NCBI RefSeq assembly: GCF_014836405.1
Contig: NZ_JACSQU010000002.1
Coordinates: 1 to 64,000, forward strand
DNA: 64,000 nt
Direction of reading: 5' to 3'
Source of the DNA: Brevundimonas guildfordensis
GTDB taxonomy: Bacteria > Pseudomonadota > Alphaproteobacteria > Caulobacterales > Caulobacteraceae
The translations under genes and the position numbers were made by a program. The notes beneath the pieces are model-generated. The model was not told the origin of the DNA, ran no database searches, and saw nothing but the letters and a program-made list of their open reading frames with translations. This document shows positions 25,570 to 35,340 of the stretch, in pieces (positions within the stretch are counted from its first letter, which is position 1; the number at the start of each line of letters is the position of its first letter).

Positions 25570-28524
25570 ATGATCGACACGCCCGTGCCCGCCAGCTTCC
25601 TTCTGCTAGTCATTCTCGTCCTGCCCTTCCTCGGGGCCCTGATCGCATCGGGGCTGCCGCGTCACGCGCGGACCGCTGCGGCCGTCCTGTCGTGGGTCGT
25701 CGCCCTGATCAGCGTCGGCTGTCTGGCGGTGCTGTGGCCCAGATTCCAGGACGGCGAGGTGCTGAAGCTGACGCTGGCGTGGCTGCCATCGCTCGGGGTG
25801 AACCTGACCATTCGCCTGGACGGCCTGTCATGGGTCTTCAGCGCATTGATCCTGGGGATCGGGGCGCTCGTGGTCCTGTACGCGCGCTACTACATGTCGC
25901 CCAAGGACCCGGTGCCGCGCTTCTTCTCCTTCCTGCTGGCCTTCATGGGCGCCATGCAGGGCGTGGTGCTGTCTGGCAATCTGATCCAGCTGGTGGTCTT
26001 CTGGGAGCTGACCAGCCTCTTCTCCTTCCTCCTGATCGGCTACTGGCACCAGAACGCCTCGGCGCGCGAGGGCGCGCGGATGGCCCTGACCATCACCGCC
26101 ACCGGCGGGGTCGCCTTGCTGGTCGGCATGATCCTGATCGGCCGCATCGTCGGCAGCTATGAGCTGGACGCCGTCATCGCCGCGCGCGACGTCATCCTGG
26201 CCAGCCCGATGTACCCGGTCGCGCTGGGCCTGATCCTGATCGGGGCCCTGACCAAGAGCGCCCAGTTCCCCTTCCACATCTGGCTGCCGCGCGCCATGGC
26301 GGCGCCGACGCCGGTCAGCGCCTATCTGCACTCGGCCACGATGGTGAAGGCGGGCGTCTTCCTGCTGATGCGGTTCTGGCCCGTCTTCGGCGAGACCGAG
26401 ATGTGGTATTTCGTGGTCGGCGGCCTGGGCCTGACGACCCTGCTGGTCGGCGCCTGGTGCGCCATCTTCCAGCACGACCTGAAGGGCCTGCTGGCCTATT
26501 CGACCATCAGCCACCTGGGCCTGATCTGCCTGCTGCTGGGGCTGGGGTCGGACCTGGGCGCCATCGCGGCCATCTTCCACACCATCAACCACGCCACCTT
26601 CAAGGCCTCGCTCTTCATGGCGGCGGGGATCATCGACCACGAGGCGGGCTCGCGCGACATGCGCAAGCTCAGCGGCCTGATCCGCTTCATGCCGATCACC
26701 GCCACCCTGGCCATGGTCGCGGCCGCAGCCATGGCGGGCGTGCCGCTGCTGAACGGTTTCCTGTCGAAGGAGATGTTCCTGGCCGAGGCCCTGGCCAGCA
26801 CCCAGACCTCGGCGCTGAACCAGGCCCTGCCGGTGCTGGCGACCCTGGCGAGCGCCTTCAGCGTCCTTTATTCGCTGCGCTTCATCCACACGACCTTCTT
26901 CGGTCCGCCGCCGACCGAGCTGGACCGCGTCCCGCACGAGCCGCCCGGCTGGATGCGGCGTCCGGTCGAGGTGCTGGTGGCCTTGTGTCTGCTGGTCGGG
27001 ATCTTCCCGGCGGTCACCGTCGGGCCCTTCCTGCGCAGCGCGGCCGTAACCATGCTCGGCTTCGACCTGCCCTATTACAGCCTGGCGCTGTGGCACGGGT
27101 TCAACCTGCCGCTGCTGCTCAGCGTCATCGCCATGGCGGGGGGCATCGGCCTCTATGTCGTGTTCGGCAAGGCGCTGAACGCCAATCCGCGCGGCGGTCC
27201 GTGGGGCATGAAGCGGCTGAACGGCGGCTATCTGTTCGAGCGGTCCCAGGTGATGCTGATGGACCTGGCGCAGTGGATCATTCACCGTCTCGGCGCGCAC
27301 AGGCTGCAGCCGCAGTTGCGTCTGATCGTGCTGACGGCGCTGCTCTCGGGAGTGGTGGCGGCGGCGGGCGGCTTCGTGCTGACCTGGCCGGAGTTCCGCG
27401 TGCCCCAGGCGCACAACCTGGCCTTCGCCGCCCTTTGGCTGGCCGGCGGAGCCTGCGCCCTGGCCGCGGCCTGGCAGGCCAAATACCATCGGCTGGCCGC
27501 CGTCATCCTGATGGGTGGGGCGGGGCTGGCCAGTTGCCTGACCTTCGTCTGGCTGTCGGCGCCCGACCTGGCCCTGACCCAGCTGGTCGTCGAGGTGGTG
27601 ACCACGGTGCTTCTGCTGCTGGGCCTGCGCTGGCTGCCCAAGCGGCTGGCCGAGATCCATGTGCCCGAGTCCGAGAAGCGCCGCGCGCGCTGGCGTCGTC
27701 GTCTGGACCGGGGGATCGCCATCTTCGCCGGCGCAGGCGTGGCCCTGATCTCCTGGGCCGTCATGGTGCGCCCGCCGGTCGAGGGCGTGTCGCGCTTCTT
27801 TATCGAGAAGGCCTATGAGGAGGCCGGCGGCCGCAACGTCGTCAACGTCATCCTCGTGGACTTCCGCGCCTTCGACACCTTCGGCGAGATCACCGTCCTG
27901 GGCGTCGTCGGCCTGACGGTGCTGGCCCTGCTGCGCCGCTTCCGACCGGCCAGCGACAGCCTGTCCCAGCCCATGCAAAAGCGGGTTCAGGACGCGTCCG
28001 ACCGCGCCCGAGAGGGCCGCAGCGAGGGCGACACCCTCAGCGACACCATGCTGATCCCCGGCGTGGTGATGCGCTGGCTCTTCCCCTTCATCATCCTGTT
28101 GGCCGTGCACCTGTTTCTGCGCGGGCACGACCTGCCGGGCGGGGGCTTCGCGGCGGGGGTGGCGCTGTCGATCGCCTTCATCCTGCAGTATATGGCGTCC
28201 GGCGCCCGCTGGGTGGAGGAACGGCTGGAAATCCGCCCGATCATCTGGATCGGCGTCGGCCTGCTGATCGCGGCGATCAGCGGCGCCGTGGGATGGGTAT
28301 TCGACCAGCCCTTCCTGACCTCCTATTTCCAATACGCCGACCTGCCGCTGCTGGGCCGCGTGCCTTTGGCCAGCGCCGTCCTGTTCGACCTGGGCGTAGT
28401 GGTCCTGGTCGTGGGCGCCACCGTGCTGATCCTGGTCGCCCTGGCGCACCAGTCGCTGCGCCGCGCGCGCATTGAGGAGGCCGAGGCCGAGGCGGACGCC
28501 GAGCAGAAGGGAGGGGCGCAATGA
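25570..28524 (+). CDS. mnhA: Na+(K+)/H+ antiporter subunit A with fused B domain
   Basis: 984-aa integral membrane protein of the Mrp/Mnh/Pha complex. The NuoL-like core (about residues 1-500; HSATMVKAGVFLLMRF, HTINHATFKASLFM with the conserved Lys/His residues) is followed by the MrpA-specific region and a C-terminal MnhB domain (about 830-970; FPFIILLAVHLFLRGHDLPGGGF), so A and B are one polypeptide, as in PhaAB of rhizobia. The complex extrudes Na+ or K+ in exchange for protons. First gene of a six-gene operon in which every junction overlaps by 4 bp. Confidence 0.95.
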   Translation: MIDTPVPASFLLLVILVLPFLGALIASGLPRHARTAAAVLSWVVALISVGCLAVLWPRFQDGEVLKLTLAWLPSLGVNLTIRLDGLSWVFSALILGIGALVVLYARYYMSPKDPVPRFFSFLLAFMGAMQGVVLSGNLIQLVVFWELTSLFSFLLIGYWHQNASAREGARMALTITATGGVALLVGMILIGRIVGSYELDAVIAARDVILASPMYPVALGLILIGALTKSAQFPFHIWLPRAMAAPTPVSAYLHSATMVKAGVFLLMRFWPVFGETEMWYFVVGGLGLTTLLVGAWCAIFQHDLKGLLAYSTISHLGLICLLLGLGSDLGAIAAIFHTINHATFKASLFMAAGIIDHEAGSRDMRKLSGLIRFMPITATLAMVAAAAMAGVPLLNGFLSKEMFLAEALASTQTSALNQALPVLATLASAFSVLYSLRFIHTTFFGPPPTELDRVPHEPPGWMRRPVEVLVALCLLVGIFPAVTVGPFLRSAAVTMLGFDLPYYSLALWHGFNLPLLLSVIAMAGGIGLYVVFGKALNANPRGGPWGMKRLNGGYLFERSQVMLMDLAQWIIHRLGAHRLQPQLRLIVLTALLSGVVAAAGGFVLTWPEFRVPQAHNLAFAALWLAGGACALAAAWQAKYHRLAAVILMGGAGLASCLTFVWLSAPDLALTQLVVEVVTTVLLLLGLRWLPKRLAEIHVPESEKRRARWRRRLDRGIAIFAGAGVALISWAVMVRPPVEGVSRFFIEKAYEEAGGRNVVNVILVDFRAFDTFGEITVLGVVGLTVLALLRRFRPASDSLSQPMQKRVQDASDRAREGRSEGDTLSDTMLIPGVVMRWLFPFIILLAVHLFLRGHDLPGGGFAAGVALSIAFILQYMASGARWVEERLEIRPIIWIGVGLLIAAISGAVGWVFDQPFLTSYFQYADLPLLGRVPLASAVLFDLGVVVLVVGATVLILVALAHQSLRRARIEEAEAEADAEQKGGAQ

Positions 28525-28865
28525 CCCAGATCGTCCTGGCCCTGGCCATCGGCGTGCTGACCGCCTCGGGCGTGTGGCTGATGCTGCGCCCGCGCACCTT
28601 CCAGGTGATCATCGGCCTGTCGCTGGTCTCCTATGCGGTCAATCTGTTCATCTTCTCCATGGGGCGGCTGCGGTCAGGAGCCGCGGCCTTCACCAGCAAG
28701 GGCGCCGAGGACCCGGCCCTCTACGCCGATCCGACTCCCCAGGCGCTGGTGCTGACGGCCATCGTCATCAGCTTCGCCCTGACGGCGCTGTTCCTGGTGG
28801 TCCTGCTTGCTTCGCGCGGCGAGACCGGCAGCGACCATGTCGACGGCCAGGAGACGCCCGAATGA
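28521..28865 (+). CDS. mnhC: cation/proton antiporter subunit C (NuoK-like)
   Basis: 114 aa with three transmembrane helices, homologous to NuoK. The motifs FQVIIGLSLVSYAVNLFIF and PTPQALVLTAIVISFALTA are characteristic of MnhC/MrpC. It overlaps both neighbours by 4 bp, implying translational coupling and stoichiometric assembly. Confidence 0.94.
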   Translation: MTQIVLALAIGVLTASGVWLMLRPRTFQVIIGLSLVSYAVNLFIFSMGRLRSGAAAFTSKGAEDPALYADPTPQALVLTAIVISFALTALFLVVLLASRGETGSDHVDGQETPE

Positions 28866-30457
28866 CCGACTGGCAGGAACATCTGATCATCGGGCCGATC
28901 GTTCTGCCCATGGTCATCGCGGCGGCCATGCTGCTGTTCGACGAGCGTCGCCGCCTGCTGAAGGGCGGCCTCAGCCTGTTCGCCATGGCGGCCATTCTGG
29001 CCATGGCCCTGGCCCTGCTGCACGAAAGCGCGACCGGCGCGACCGGCGGGGGCGACACCGCTCGCGTCTACCAGTTGGGCGACTGGCCGGCGCCGTTCGG
29101 CATCGTTCTGGTGGCGGACCGTCTGTCGACGCTGATGGTGGCCCTGACCAGCGTGCTGGGCGCCTGCTCCATGATCTTCGCCCTGGCGCGATGGGACCGG
29201 GCGGGGCCGCGTTTCCACGCCCTGTTCCTGCTGCTGGTCATGGGGGTCAACGGCGCCTTCCTGACGGGCGACCTGTTCAACCTTTTCGTCTTCTTCGAGA
29301 TCATGCTGGCGGCCTCCTACGGTCTGGCGCTGCATGGTTCGGGCGAGGCGCGGATCCGCGCGGGCCTGGCCTACATCGCCGTCAACCTGACGGCCTCCAT
29401 GCTGTTCCTGATCGGGGTCAGCCTGATCTACGGCGTGACGGGCACCCTCAACATGGCCGATCTGGCGGTGCGTATTCCCCAGATCGCCGAGGCCGACCGC
29501 GGGCTGTTCCACGTCGGCGCGGCGATCCTGGGCGTGGCCTTCCTGACCAAGTGCGCCATGTGGCCGTTGGGCTTCTGGCTAACCACCACCTATTCGGCCG
29601 CCAGCGCCCCGGCGGCGGCCGTCTTCGCCATCCTTTCCAAGGTCGGCGCCTATGTGATCATCCGCCTCAGCTTCCTGCTGTTCGGGCCTGACGGCGGCGC
29701 CTCTGCCGGGTTCGGCCAGTTGTGGATTCTGCTGGGCGGGCTGGCGACCATCGGCTTCGGCACCGCGGGTCTGATCGCCGCCCGGGATTTGTCCATCGCC
29801 GCCGCCTATGCGGTCATCGTCTCATCGGGCACGGTGCTGGCGGCCGTCGGCACGGGCAACGCCGACGTGCTGGGCGGGGCGGTGTTCTACCTGGTCGGAT
29901 CGACCCTGGCGTGCGGCGCTCTGTTCATGCTGGCCGAGGTGCTGAACCGGGGGCAGGACCCCGGCGCGCGGTCCGGACGGGCGGTGTTCGAGGATGAGTA
30001 TTTCGATCCTTTCGACGACGAAGAACGCAATGAGCCCGGCCTGGTCATTCCTGCGGCCGTGGCGGCCCTGGGCGGCGCCTTCCTGATCGCGACCCTGATG
30101 GTCGCGGGCCTGCCGCCGCTGGCCGGCTTCATCGGCAAACTGGCCATGATGGAGGCGTCGGCCCGGTTCGGCGGGTGGGCGGGATATGCGATCGTCGTGG
30201 CCCTGTCGCTGGCGTCCCTGGGCGCCTTGATCGGACTGACGCGTCTCGGCGTGGCGGCCTTGTGGGCGCGTGACGACGATGCGGAACCGGCGGTCGTCGT
30301 CGGGGCGGCCGAGGGCGTGGCCATCGCCGGTCTGCTGGCGGCGTGCATCTTTCTCGCGATCTTCGGCGAGGCGGGCTTCGCCTATGCCGACCACACGGCG
30401 GACTGGCTGGTGCGGCCCGACGCCTATATCCGCGCCGTGCTGGGAGGCGGTTCATGA
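28862..30457 (+). CDS. mnhD: cation/proton antiporter subunit D (NuoN-like)
   Basis: 531 aa with about 14 transmembrane helices, an antiporter-like proton channel subunit. GDLFNLFVFFEIMLAASYGL contains the conserved channel glutamate and FLTKCAMWPLGFWL the conserved lysine. An acidic cytoplasmic-type loop (FEDEYFDPFDDEERNEPG, about residue 375) precedes the last helices. The start is the ATG in the ATGA overlap with mnhC; the frame is open further upstream. Confidence 0.94.
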   Translation: MTDWQEHLIIGPIVLPMVIAAAMLLFDERRRLLKGGLSLFAMAAILAMALALLHESATGATGGGDTARVYQLGDWPAPFGIVLVADRLSTLMVALTSVLGACSMIFALARWDRAGPRFHALFLLLVMGVNGAFLTGDLFNLFVFFEIMLAASYGLALHGSGEARIRAGLAYIAVNLTASMLFLIGVSLIYGVTGTLNMADLAVRIPQIAEADRGLFHVGAAILGVAFLTKCAMWPLGFWLTTTYSAASAPAAAVFAILSKVGAYVIIRLSFLLFGPDGGASAGFGQLWILLGGLATIGFGTAGLIAARDLSIAAAYAVIVSSGTVLAAVGTGNADVLGGAVFYLVGSTLACGALFMLAEVLNRGQDPGARSGRAVFEDEYFDPFDDEERNEPGLVIPAAVAALGGAFLIATLMVAGLPPLAGFIGKLAMMEASARFGGWAGYAIVVALSLASLGALIGLTRLGVAALWARDDDAEPAVVVGAAEGVAIAGLLAACIFLAIFGEAGFAYADHTADWLVRPDAYIRAVLGGGS

Positions 30458-30951
30458 TCCGGGCGGTTCTGCCTCACCCCCTCCTGTCGTTCGCCCTGTT
30501 CGGGGCGTCCCTGTTGCTGAGCGATTCGGTGGCGCCCCCCGCCCTGGCCCTGGCTCTGCTGATGGCCCTCGCGGCGCCCCAGATCATGCGCGCCCTCGAC
30601 GTGGAGCCGGTGCGGGTGAGAAAGCCTCTGACCCTGCTGAGCTTCGCCCTGGTCGTCGCGCGCGACATCGTCCGTTCCAACTGGGAGGTGGCGCTGGTCG
30701 TGCTGGGCCTGAATCCCTCTGGCGACCGACGCGTCTCGGGCTTTGTCCACATTCCGCTGGAGATGCGCGACCGTTACGGCCTGGCCGTCCTGGCGGTGGT
30801 CATCACCAGCACGCCGGGCACCATCTGGGTCGAGTATGAGGACGCGACCGGCGTGCTGCTGCTGCATATCCTCGACCTTCAGGACGGCGACGACTGGGCG
30901 GAGCGCATCAAGAACCGTTATGAACGCCGCCTGATGGAGATCTTCGAATGA
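30454..30951 (+). CDS. mnhE: cation/proton antiporter subunit E
   Basis: 165 aa MnhE/MrpE: N-terminal hydrophobic helices followed by a cytoplasmic domain with the family pattern VVITSTPGTIWVE and VLLLHILDLQD. It overlaps mnhD and mnhF by 4 bp each. It is required for assembly or stability of the complex in studied systems. Confidence 0.93.
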   Translation: MIRAVLPHPLLSFALFGASLLLSDSVAPPALALALLMALAAPQIMRALDVEPVRVRKPLTLLSFALVVARDIVRSNWEVALVVLGLNPSGDRRVSGFVHIPLEMRDRYGLAVLAVVITSTPGTIWVEYEDATGVLLLHILDLQDGDDWAERIKNRYERRLMEIFE

Positions 30952-31229
30952 GCGGCGCCGTCTTCTACTGGGCGCTGGTCCTGGCTCAGTTGTTCCTGGC
31001 GGCCGCCGGCCTGATCGGCGTGTGGCGCATCGCCAAGGGCCCGCGCGCCCAGGATCGTATCCTGGGCCTCGACACGCTTTATCAGGCGGGGATGCTGCTG
31101 GTCGTCGCCTTCGGGGTGCGGACGGGAACCCAGCAGTATTTCTATGCGGCCGTGATCATCGGCATGCTGGGCTTCACCTCTTCGGTCGCCCTGGCCAAAT
31201 TCCTGATGCGCGGCGAGGTGATCGAATGA
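30948..31229 (+). CDS. mnhF: cation/proton antiporter subunit F
   Basis: 93 aa with three transmembrane helices. WRIAKGPRAQDRILGLDTLY is the MnhF/MrpF signature (GP..DR...LD). Overlapping starts and stops on both sides place it firmly in the operon. Confidence 0.93.
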   Translation: MSGAVFYWALVLAQLFLAAAGLIGVWRIAKGPRAQDRILGLDTLYQAGMLLVVAFGVRTGTQQYFYAAVIIGMLGFTSSVALAKFLMRGEVIE

Positions 31230-31657
31230 GCGGCTTTCCGGCTAACGTCCCCGCCTGGGCGGCCCTGCTGGCGGCCGGACTGGTGCTGTTCGGCGCCGGC
31301 CTGACCTTCATCGGCGCGTTGGGTCTCGTGCGGCTGCAGACCTTCTACGAGCGGGTTCACGCCCCGACGCTGGGGGCGACGCTGGGCATGTTCGCGGTCT
31401 TGTGCGGCTCGGTGGTCTATTTCACGGGGGCGGAGGGGCGGTTCATGCCCATCGAACTGCTGGCGGCGGTCTTCTTCACGGCGACGACGCCGGTGACGCT
31501 GATCATCCTGGCCCGCGCGGCCCTGTTCCGCGACCGCACCGACCGGTCTGGCGAGGGCGTGCGCGTGCCGCTGGAGGGCGAGTGCGAGGGCGTGGTCCGC
31601 ACGCCCCCGGACGTCGTCACTGATCCTCGTCGAAGCGACGCGCCACAAGGTCGGTAA
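31226..31657 (+). CDS. mnhG: cation/proton antiporter subunit G
   Basis: 143 aa. Three transmembrane helices with the MnhG/MrpG pattern GALGLVRLQTFYERVHAPTLGATLG and AVFFTATTPVTLIILARAAL, then a polar tail. The last gene of the operon; its final 41 bp overlap the convergent HPr gene end to end, so the two mRNAs would be antisense to one another there. No terminator is visible between them. Confidence 0.92.
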   Translation: MSGFPANVPAWAALLAAGLVLFGAGLTFIGALGLVRLQTFYERVHAPTLGATLGMFAVLCGSVVYFTGAEGRFMPIELLAAVFFTATTPVTLIILARAALFRDRTDRSGEGVRVPLEGECEGVVRTPPDVVTDPRRSDAPQGR

Positions 31658-31913
31658 GGGCGGCCACGGCCTGGGGCGCGTCGCGCCCCTCCGCCGTCAC
31701 CTCGACATCGCAGCCGATCCCGGCGCCCAGCATCAGCAGGCCCATGATCGATCGCGCGTCAACGCTGACCCCGTCGCGTGTGACGTGAATCTCGGATTCG
31801 AACTCCGAGGCCAATTTGACGAACTTGGCCGAAGCGCGAGCATGCAGGCCGCGCTGATTGCAGATGTTCAGGGTCGCCGTGGCGATGGCGGCGTGATCGG
31901 CGGCGTCGCTCAT
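31617..31913 (-). CDS. ptsH: HPr family phosphocarrier protein
   Basis: 98 aa. The active-site histidine is in GLHARAS (about residue 24) and the regulatory serine in ARSIMGLLMLG, the site modified by HprK. It carries phosphate between EI and EIIA-type proteins; in alphaproteobacteria lacking sugar permeases it belongs to the nitrogen/regulatory PTS. It overlaps the EIIA gene by 4 bp and is the last gene of the chvI-chvG-hprK-EIIA-HPr run. Confidence 0.92.
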   Translation of the reverse strand: MSDAADHAAIATATLNICNQRGLHARASAKFVKLASEFESEIHVTRDGVSVDARSIMGLLMLGAGIGCDVEVTAEGRDAPQAVAALTDLVARRFDEDQ

Positions 31914-32314
31914 TTTTCGCCCGCCAGCACCCAGGAAGCGACCGAAATGTATTTGCGCCCGGCGTCCTGAGCGTGGGCTACGCAGGCCTCCAGGCTCTCG
32001 CGCCCGCGCACGCTGGCCAATTTGATCAACATGGGCAGGTTCAGCCCGGCGATCACCTCGGCGCCGGTCTGCTCCATGACCGAGATGGCCAGGTTGGACG
32101 GCGTGCCGCCGAACATGTCGGTCAGCAGGATCACCCCGTCGCCCTCATCGACGGCGGCGGCCGCGTCGACGATGTCGCGGCGGCGCCGCTCCATGTCGTC
32201 GTCGGGGCCAATGCAGATGGCGGCGACGCCGCGTTGCGGCCCCACCACATGCTCCATCGCCGATAGGAATTCAGAGGCCAGGCCCCCGTGGGTGACGATC
32301 ACCAGCCCGATCAT
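31910..32314 (-). CDS. PTS EIIA-Man family protein
   Basis: 134 aa. EIIA domain of the mannose/fructose (ManX-like) type with the phosphorylatable His9 in VIVTHGGLA and the DMFGGTPSN motif. No EIIB/EIIC permease components are present nearby, so it is probably a regulatory phosphoprotein, as in other alphaproteobacteria. 4-bp overlap with ptsH; 77 bp after hprK. Confidence 0.9.
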   Translation of the reverse strand: MIGLVIVTHGGLASEFLSAMEHVVGPQRGVAAICIGPDDDMERRRRDIVDAAAAVDEGDGVILLTDMFGGTPSNLAISVMEQTGAEVIAGLNLPMLIKLASVRGRESLEACVAHAQDAGRKYISVASWVLAGEK

Positions 32315-32391
32315 ATAGGCTTCACCAAAGACATCCCCTGCTCGCCTTCGCGAGCGACAAGCCCCATTTCATAGGGCAATCGGGGCAAGGA

Positions 32392-32847
32392 TCAAAGAGC
32401 GGGCGCCTGCATCGCTGAAACGGCGTGCAGTGCCGCCGCCGCCACGGCCGCCGCCGAGGCCGGGCGGGGGTCCAGATCCAGTTGAGGCAGGCGCACGCCC
32501 TCTATGTCCCGCCAGATCGGCTGGGGCAGGCGCTCGACCGTCTCGCGCGTCAGGCGCAAGGCGAGGGCCAGACGGGTCGAGGGGCGGAAAGGCTGGGCGA
32601 CGATGCCCACGCCGCGTACCTCCATGCGGCCGGCGATGGTGTCGGGTACCGCCGCGTACAGGGCGTTGCGACAGGCGAAGACATCCACCCAGTCGTCGCC
32701 GACCAGCCGCCACCCGTCCTGCATCAGCCGCAGCGCCAGGTCGCTCTTGCCCGCGCCGGACGGGCCCTGGATCAGCACGCCGCGCCAGCCTTGCGACGTG
32801 CGGGCGGCGACGACGCTGGCGTGGACGGGCTGGCGGGCGGGGGTCAT
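32392..32847 (-). CDS. hprK: HPr kinase/phosphorylase, short alphaproteobacterial form
   Basis: 151 aa, only the C-terminal catalytic domain of the Gram-positive enzyme, as is normal in alphaproteobacteria. Walker A is GPSGAGKSDLALRLM; VGDDWV and GRMEVRGVGIV match the HprK capping and signature segments. It phosphorylates HPr on serine. It overlaps the chvG stop by 4 bp, linking PTS regulation to the ChvGI two-component system. Confidence 0.92.
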   Translation of the reverse strand: MTPARQPVHASVVAARTSQGWRGVLIQGPSGAGKSDLALRLMQDGWRLVGDDWVDVFACRNALYAAVPDTIAGRMEVRGVGIVAQPFRPSTRLALALRLTRETVERLPQPIWRDIEGVRLPQLDLDPRPASAAAVAAAALHAVSAMQAPAL

Positions 32848-34454
32848 GCGCGCTTGCCGACGGCGGGCAGGCTGACTTCGAAGCGGGCCCCTAGCACGGC
32901 GCCGTCCTCGCCCTTGCGGTTCTCGGCGCGGACCTGGCCGCCGTGGGCGTCGACGATCTGGCGTACGATCGACAGGCCCAGCCCTGAGTTGGCGCCGAAG
33001 GCCGTGCCTTTGGGCCGCGAGGTGTAAAAGCGCTCGAACACCGTCTCCAGATTCTCAGCCGGGATGCCGGGCCCGTCGTCGTCGATGCGGATACGCAGGG
33101 GCAGGTCGGCTTGGCTGTCGTCGCGATACAGGCTGACACGGACCTCGCCGCCGGCGGGGCTGAACGAGCGGGCGTTGTCGATCAGATTGCGGAACACCTG
33201 GCCCAGCGGCACGTCGCGGCCCATGACGCGGGCGTTGTCGGTCGCTGTGGTGAGGCGAACGGCCGGCTCTTCGGGCTTTCGGCCGGCTTCATAGACGCCG
33301 ATGATGTCGCCCAACAGGTCGTTCAGGTCGATCGCGCGCGGCCGGTCGCGCGACAGTTCGGCGTCCAGGCGCGAGGCGTTGGAGATGTCCGTGATCAGCC
33401 GATCCAGGCGCCGGACGTCCTGTTGCAGCAGATTGGTCAGGCGGGCGCGCTGCTCGTCCGTCTTGACCAGAGGCAGGGTCTCCAGGGCCGAGCGGATCGA
33501 GGTCAGGGGGTTCTTGATCTCGTGGCTGACGTCGGCGGCGAAGCGTTCGATCGCGTCCATCCGGGTCGACAGGGTGTCGGTCATCGACTCCAGGGCGCGA
33601 GCCAGGTCGCCGATCTCGTCCTTGCGGTCTTCCAGATCGGGCAGGGAGATGGCGCGGGCGCGTTGCAGGCGCACCTGGTCCGCTGCCGCCGACAGCCGCA
33701 TCATCGGCCGGGCCACGAACAGGTGCAGCACCAGCGACGCCAGAAGGTTCACCGCCAGGGCGACCAGGGCGAAGGGCATCAAGGCGCGGCGCTGGGCGTC
33801 CAGAGTGGCGTTGACGTCGCCCGCCTCAAGCGTCAGCACGCCCAGCACCTGTTGCACATGGCGGACGGGCAGGGAAACCGAGACGACGCGCTCGCCTTCC
33901 TCATTGCGGCGCAAGGAAGCCTGCGGCGCGCCGGTCAGAGCCCTCTCGACCTCGGCTGACAGTTCGGCGTTGGCGCGGGCCAGGCGCGCGGTCTCGCGCG
34001 GCGACGGCTCGGCGGAGGGAAGCGCCGTCCCCGCGGGGTGAGCCGGCGGCAGGGGCGCGCCCGGGATGGCGTCGCTGACCCGATAGGAGTCGGACACCTC
34101 GATGCCGTCGATGTCGAATAGACGCGCCCGCTGGCCGGCCGGAATGAAGTTGTCGCGCAGCCACAGGGCGGCGGCGCGGTCGTCCAGCATGGGATAGGGG
34201 TCGCCCTGAGTGATCCCCAGTTCGCCCAACACGTTCGCCAGAAGCTCGGCCTGGACGCTCAGCGATTCCTGGCGCGCCTCGATCAGGCCGCGCTTCCATT
34301 CGTTCAGCAGCAGGGCCCCGCCGAACAGGATCAGCAGGCTGAGAAGATTGAGGGCCAGGATGAACCCGCCCAGGCGCGAGCCGCCGAAGCGGAATCGGCG
34401 CCGCGCCCGGACGTTTTCAGGTTCAGCTCTCGCGGTAGCGGTATCCGACGCCAT
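32844..34454 (-). CDS. chvG: ChvG-like sensor histidine kinase
   Basis: 536 aa. An N-terminal transmembrane helix (about residues 28-50), a periplasmic sensor domain (to about 255), a second helix, HAMP, HisKA ([21 protein letters not shown]) and HATPase ([34 protein letters not shown]). The ChvG family senses acid or cell-wall stress in alphaproteobacteria. Its start codon lies inside the end of chvI (32-bp overlap), forcing coupled translation. Confidence 0.9.
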   Translation of the reverse strand: MASDTATARAEPENVRARRRFRFGGSRLGGFILALNLLSLLILFGGALLLNEWKRGLIEARQESLSVQAELLANVLGELGITQGDPYPMLDDRAAALWLRDNFIPAGQRARLFDIDGIEVSDSYRVSDAIPGAPLPPAHPAGTALPSAEPSPRETARLARANAELSAEVERALTGAPQASLRRNEEGERVVSVSLPVRHVQQVLGVLTLEAGDVNATLDAQRRALMPFALVALAVNLLASLVLHLFVARPMMRLSAAADQVRLQRARAISLPDLEDRKDEIGDLARALESMTDTLSTRMDAIERFAADVSHEIKNPLTSIRSALETLPLVKTDEQRARLTNLLQQDVRRLDRLITDISNASRLDAELSRDRPRAIDLNDLLGDIIGVYEAGRKPEEPAVRLTTATDNARVMGRDVPLGQVFRNLIDNARSFSPAGGEVRVSLYRDDSQADLPLRIRIDDDGPGIPAENLETVFERFYTSRPKGTAFGANSGLGLSIVRQIVDAHGGQVRAENRKGEDGAVLGARFEVSLPAVGKRA

Positions 34455-35130
34455 ACAGGGTCTCGATAGCGTCGAACTCAGGGTCGACCATGCGGAACTT
34501 CTTTCGCATCCGTTTCACATGGCTGTCGATGGTGCGGTCATCGACATAGACTTGATCGTCATAGGCGGCGTCCATCAGGTTGTCGCGGCTCTTCACGAAA
34601 CCGGGGCGCTGGGCCAGGGCCTGAAGCAGCAGGAACTCGGTGACCGTCAGCTTCACCGGCTTGCCGTCCCAGGTCGATTCGTGGCGCGCCGGGTCCATCG
34701 ACAGCTTGCCGCGCTTGATCGCCTTGCCGGCTTCGGCGGCGGCCGGGTCGATGGGATCCAGGCCTTCGACGCCCGCGCGGCGCAGCAGGGCCTTCACGCG
34801 TTCGATCAGCAGACGCTGGCTGAAGGGCTTGTGGATGTAGTCGTCGGCGCCGAGGTTGAAGCCGAGAATCTCGTCGATCTCCTCGTCTTTCGACGTCAGC
34901 ATGATGACCGGCAGGCTGGAGGTCTGGCGCAGGCGGCGCAGCACTTCCATGCCGTCCATGCGCGGCATCTTCACATCCAGGATCGCCAGGTCCGGCGGGG
35001 TGGTCTCCAGCGCTTCCAGCCCCGAGGCGCCGTCGTGGTAGGCGGTCACCGTGTGGCCATGGCTTTCCAGAGCCAGGGAGACGGAGGCGACGATGTTCTC
35101 GTCGTCGTCGACCAGAGTGATGTTGGCCAA
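34423..35130 (-). CDS. chvI: ChvI-like OmpR-family response regulator
   Basis: 235 aa. A receiver with the phospho-acceptor Asp in [13 protein letters not shown] (about residue 52), Thr in IMLTSKD and Lys in HKPFSQ, then a winged-helix DNA-binding domain ([42 protein letters not shown]). Cognate regulator of ChvG. Head of a five-gene run ending in ptsH. The 210-bp gap upstream, shared with the next divergent gene, holds no clear promoter by eye. Confidence 0.93.
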   Translation of the reverse strand: MANITLVDDDENIVASVSLALESHGHTVTAYHDGASGLEALETTPPDLAILDVKMPRMDGMEVLRRLRQTSSLPVIMLTSKDEEIDEILGFNLGADDYIHKPFSQRLLIERVKALLRRAGVEGLDPIDPAAAEAGKAIKRGKLSMDPARHESTWDGKPVKLTVTEFLLLQALAQRPGFVKSRDNLMDAAYDDQVYVDDRTIDSHVKRMRKKFRMVDPEFDAIETLYGVGYRYRES

Positions 35131-35340
35131 GGGCTTCTCCTTAGTGCGGGCGGGGGAACGTCCGGTCCGTCGTCATCTGCACAACGCACGGCAAGCGTAA
35201 CTGTTCTACTCGATCGTGGTGACTTTACGTTCATACAAAATGGAGCGCGTCGTCGCGGCTTTCAACCGCTGGCGGCGAAAGCGAAACCCGAACTTAAGCT
35301 TGGGGCCTCACGATGGCAGGCTGTGCTTGCGAAGGGCGTC

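Noticed and set aside
25828..28521. 897-aa open frame antisense to mnhA
   Set aside because: Composition is that of a reverse-strand shadow (Gln/His/Asp/Arg rich).
35183..35207. EcfG-like element upstream of chvI
   Set aside because: The minus strand reads AGAAC-N16-CGTT, one base off the consensus, without supporting context; kept out of the promoter list.
34210..35340. Upstream extension of the 573-aa gene
   Set aside because: It lies antisense to chvG/chvI, and the ATG at 35341 has a ribosome site; the extension is not credible.
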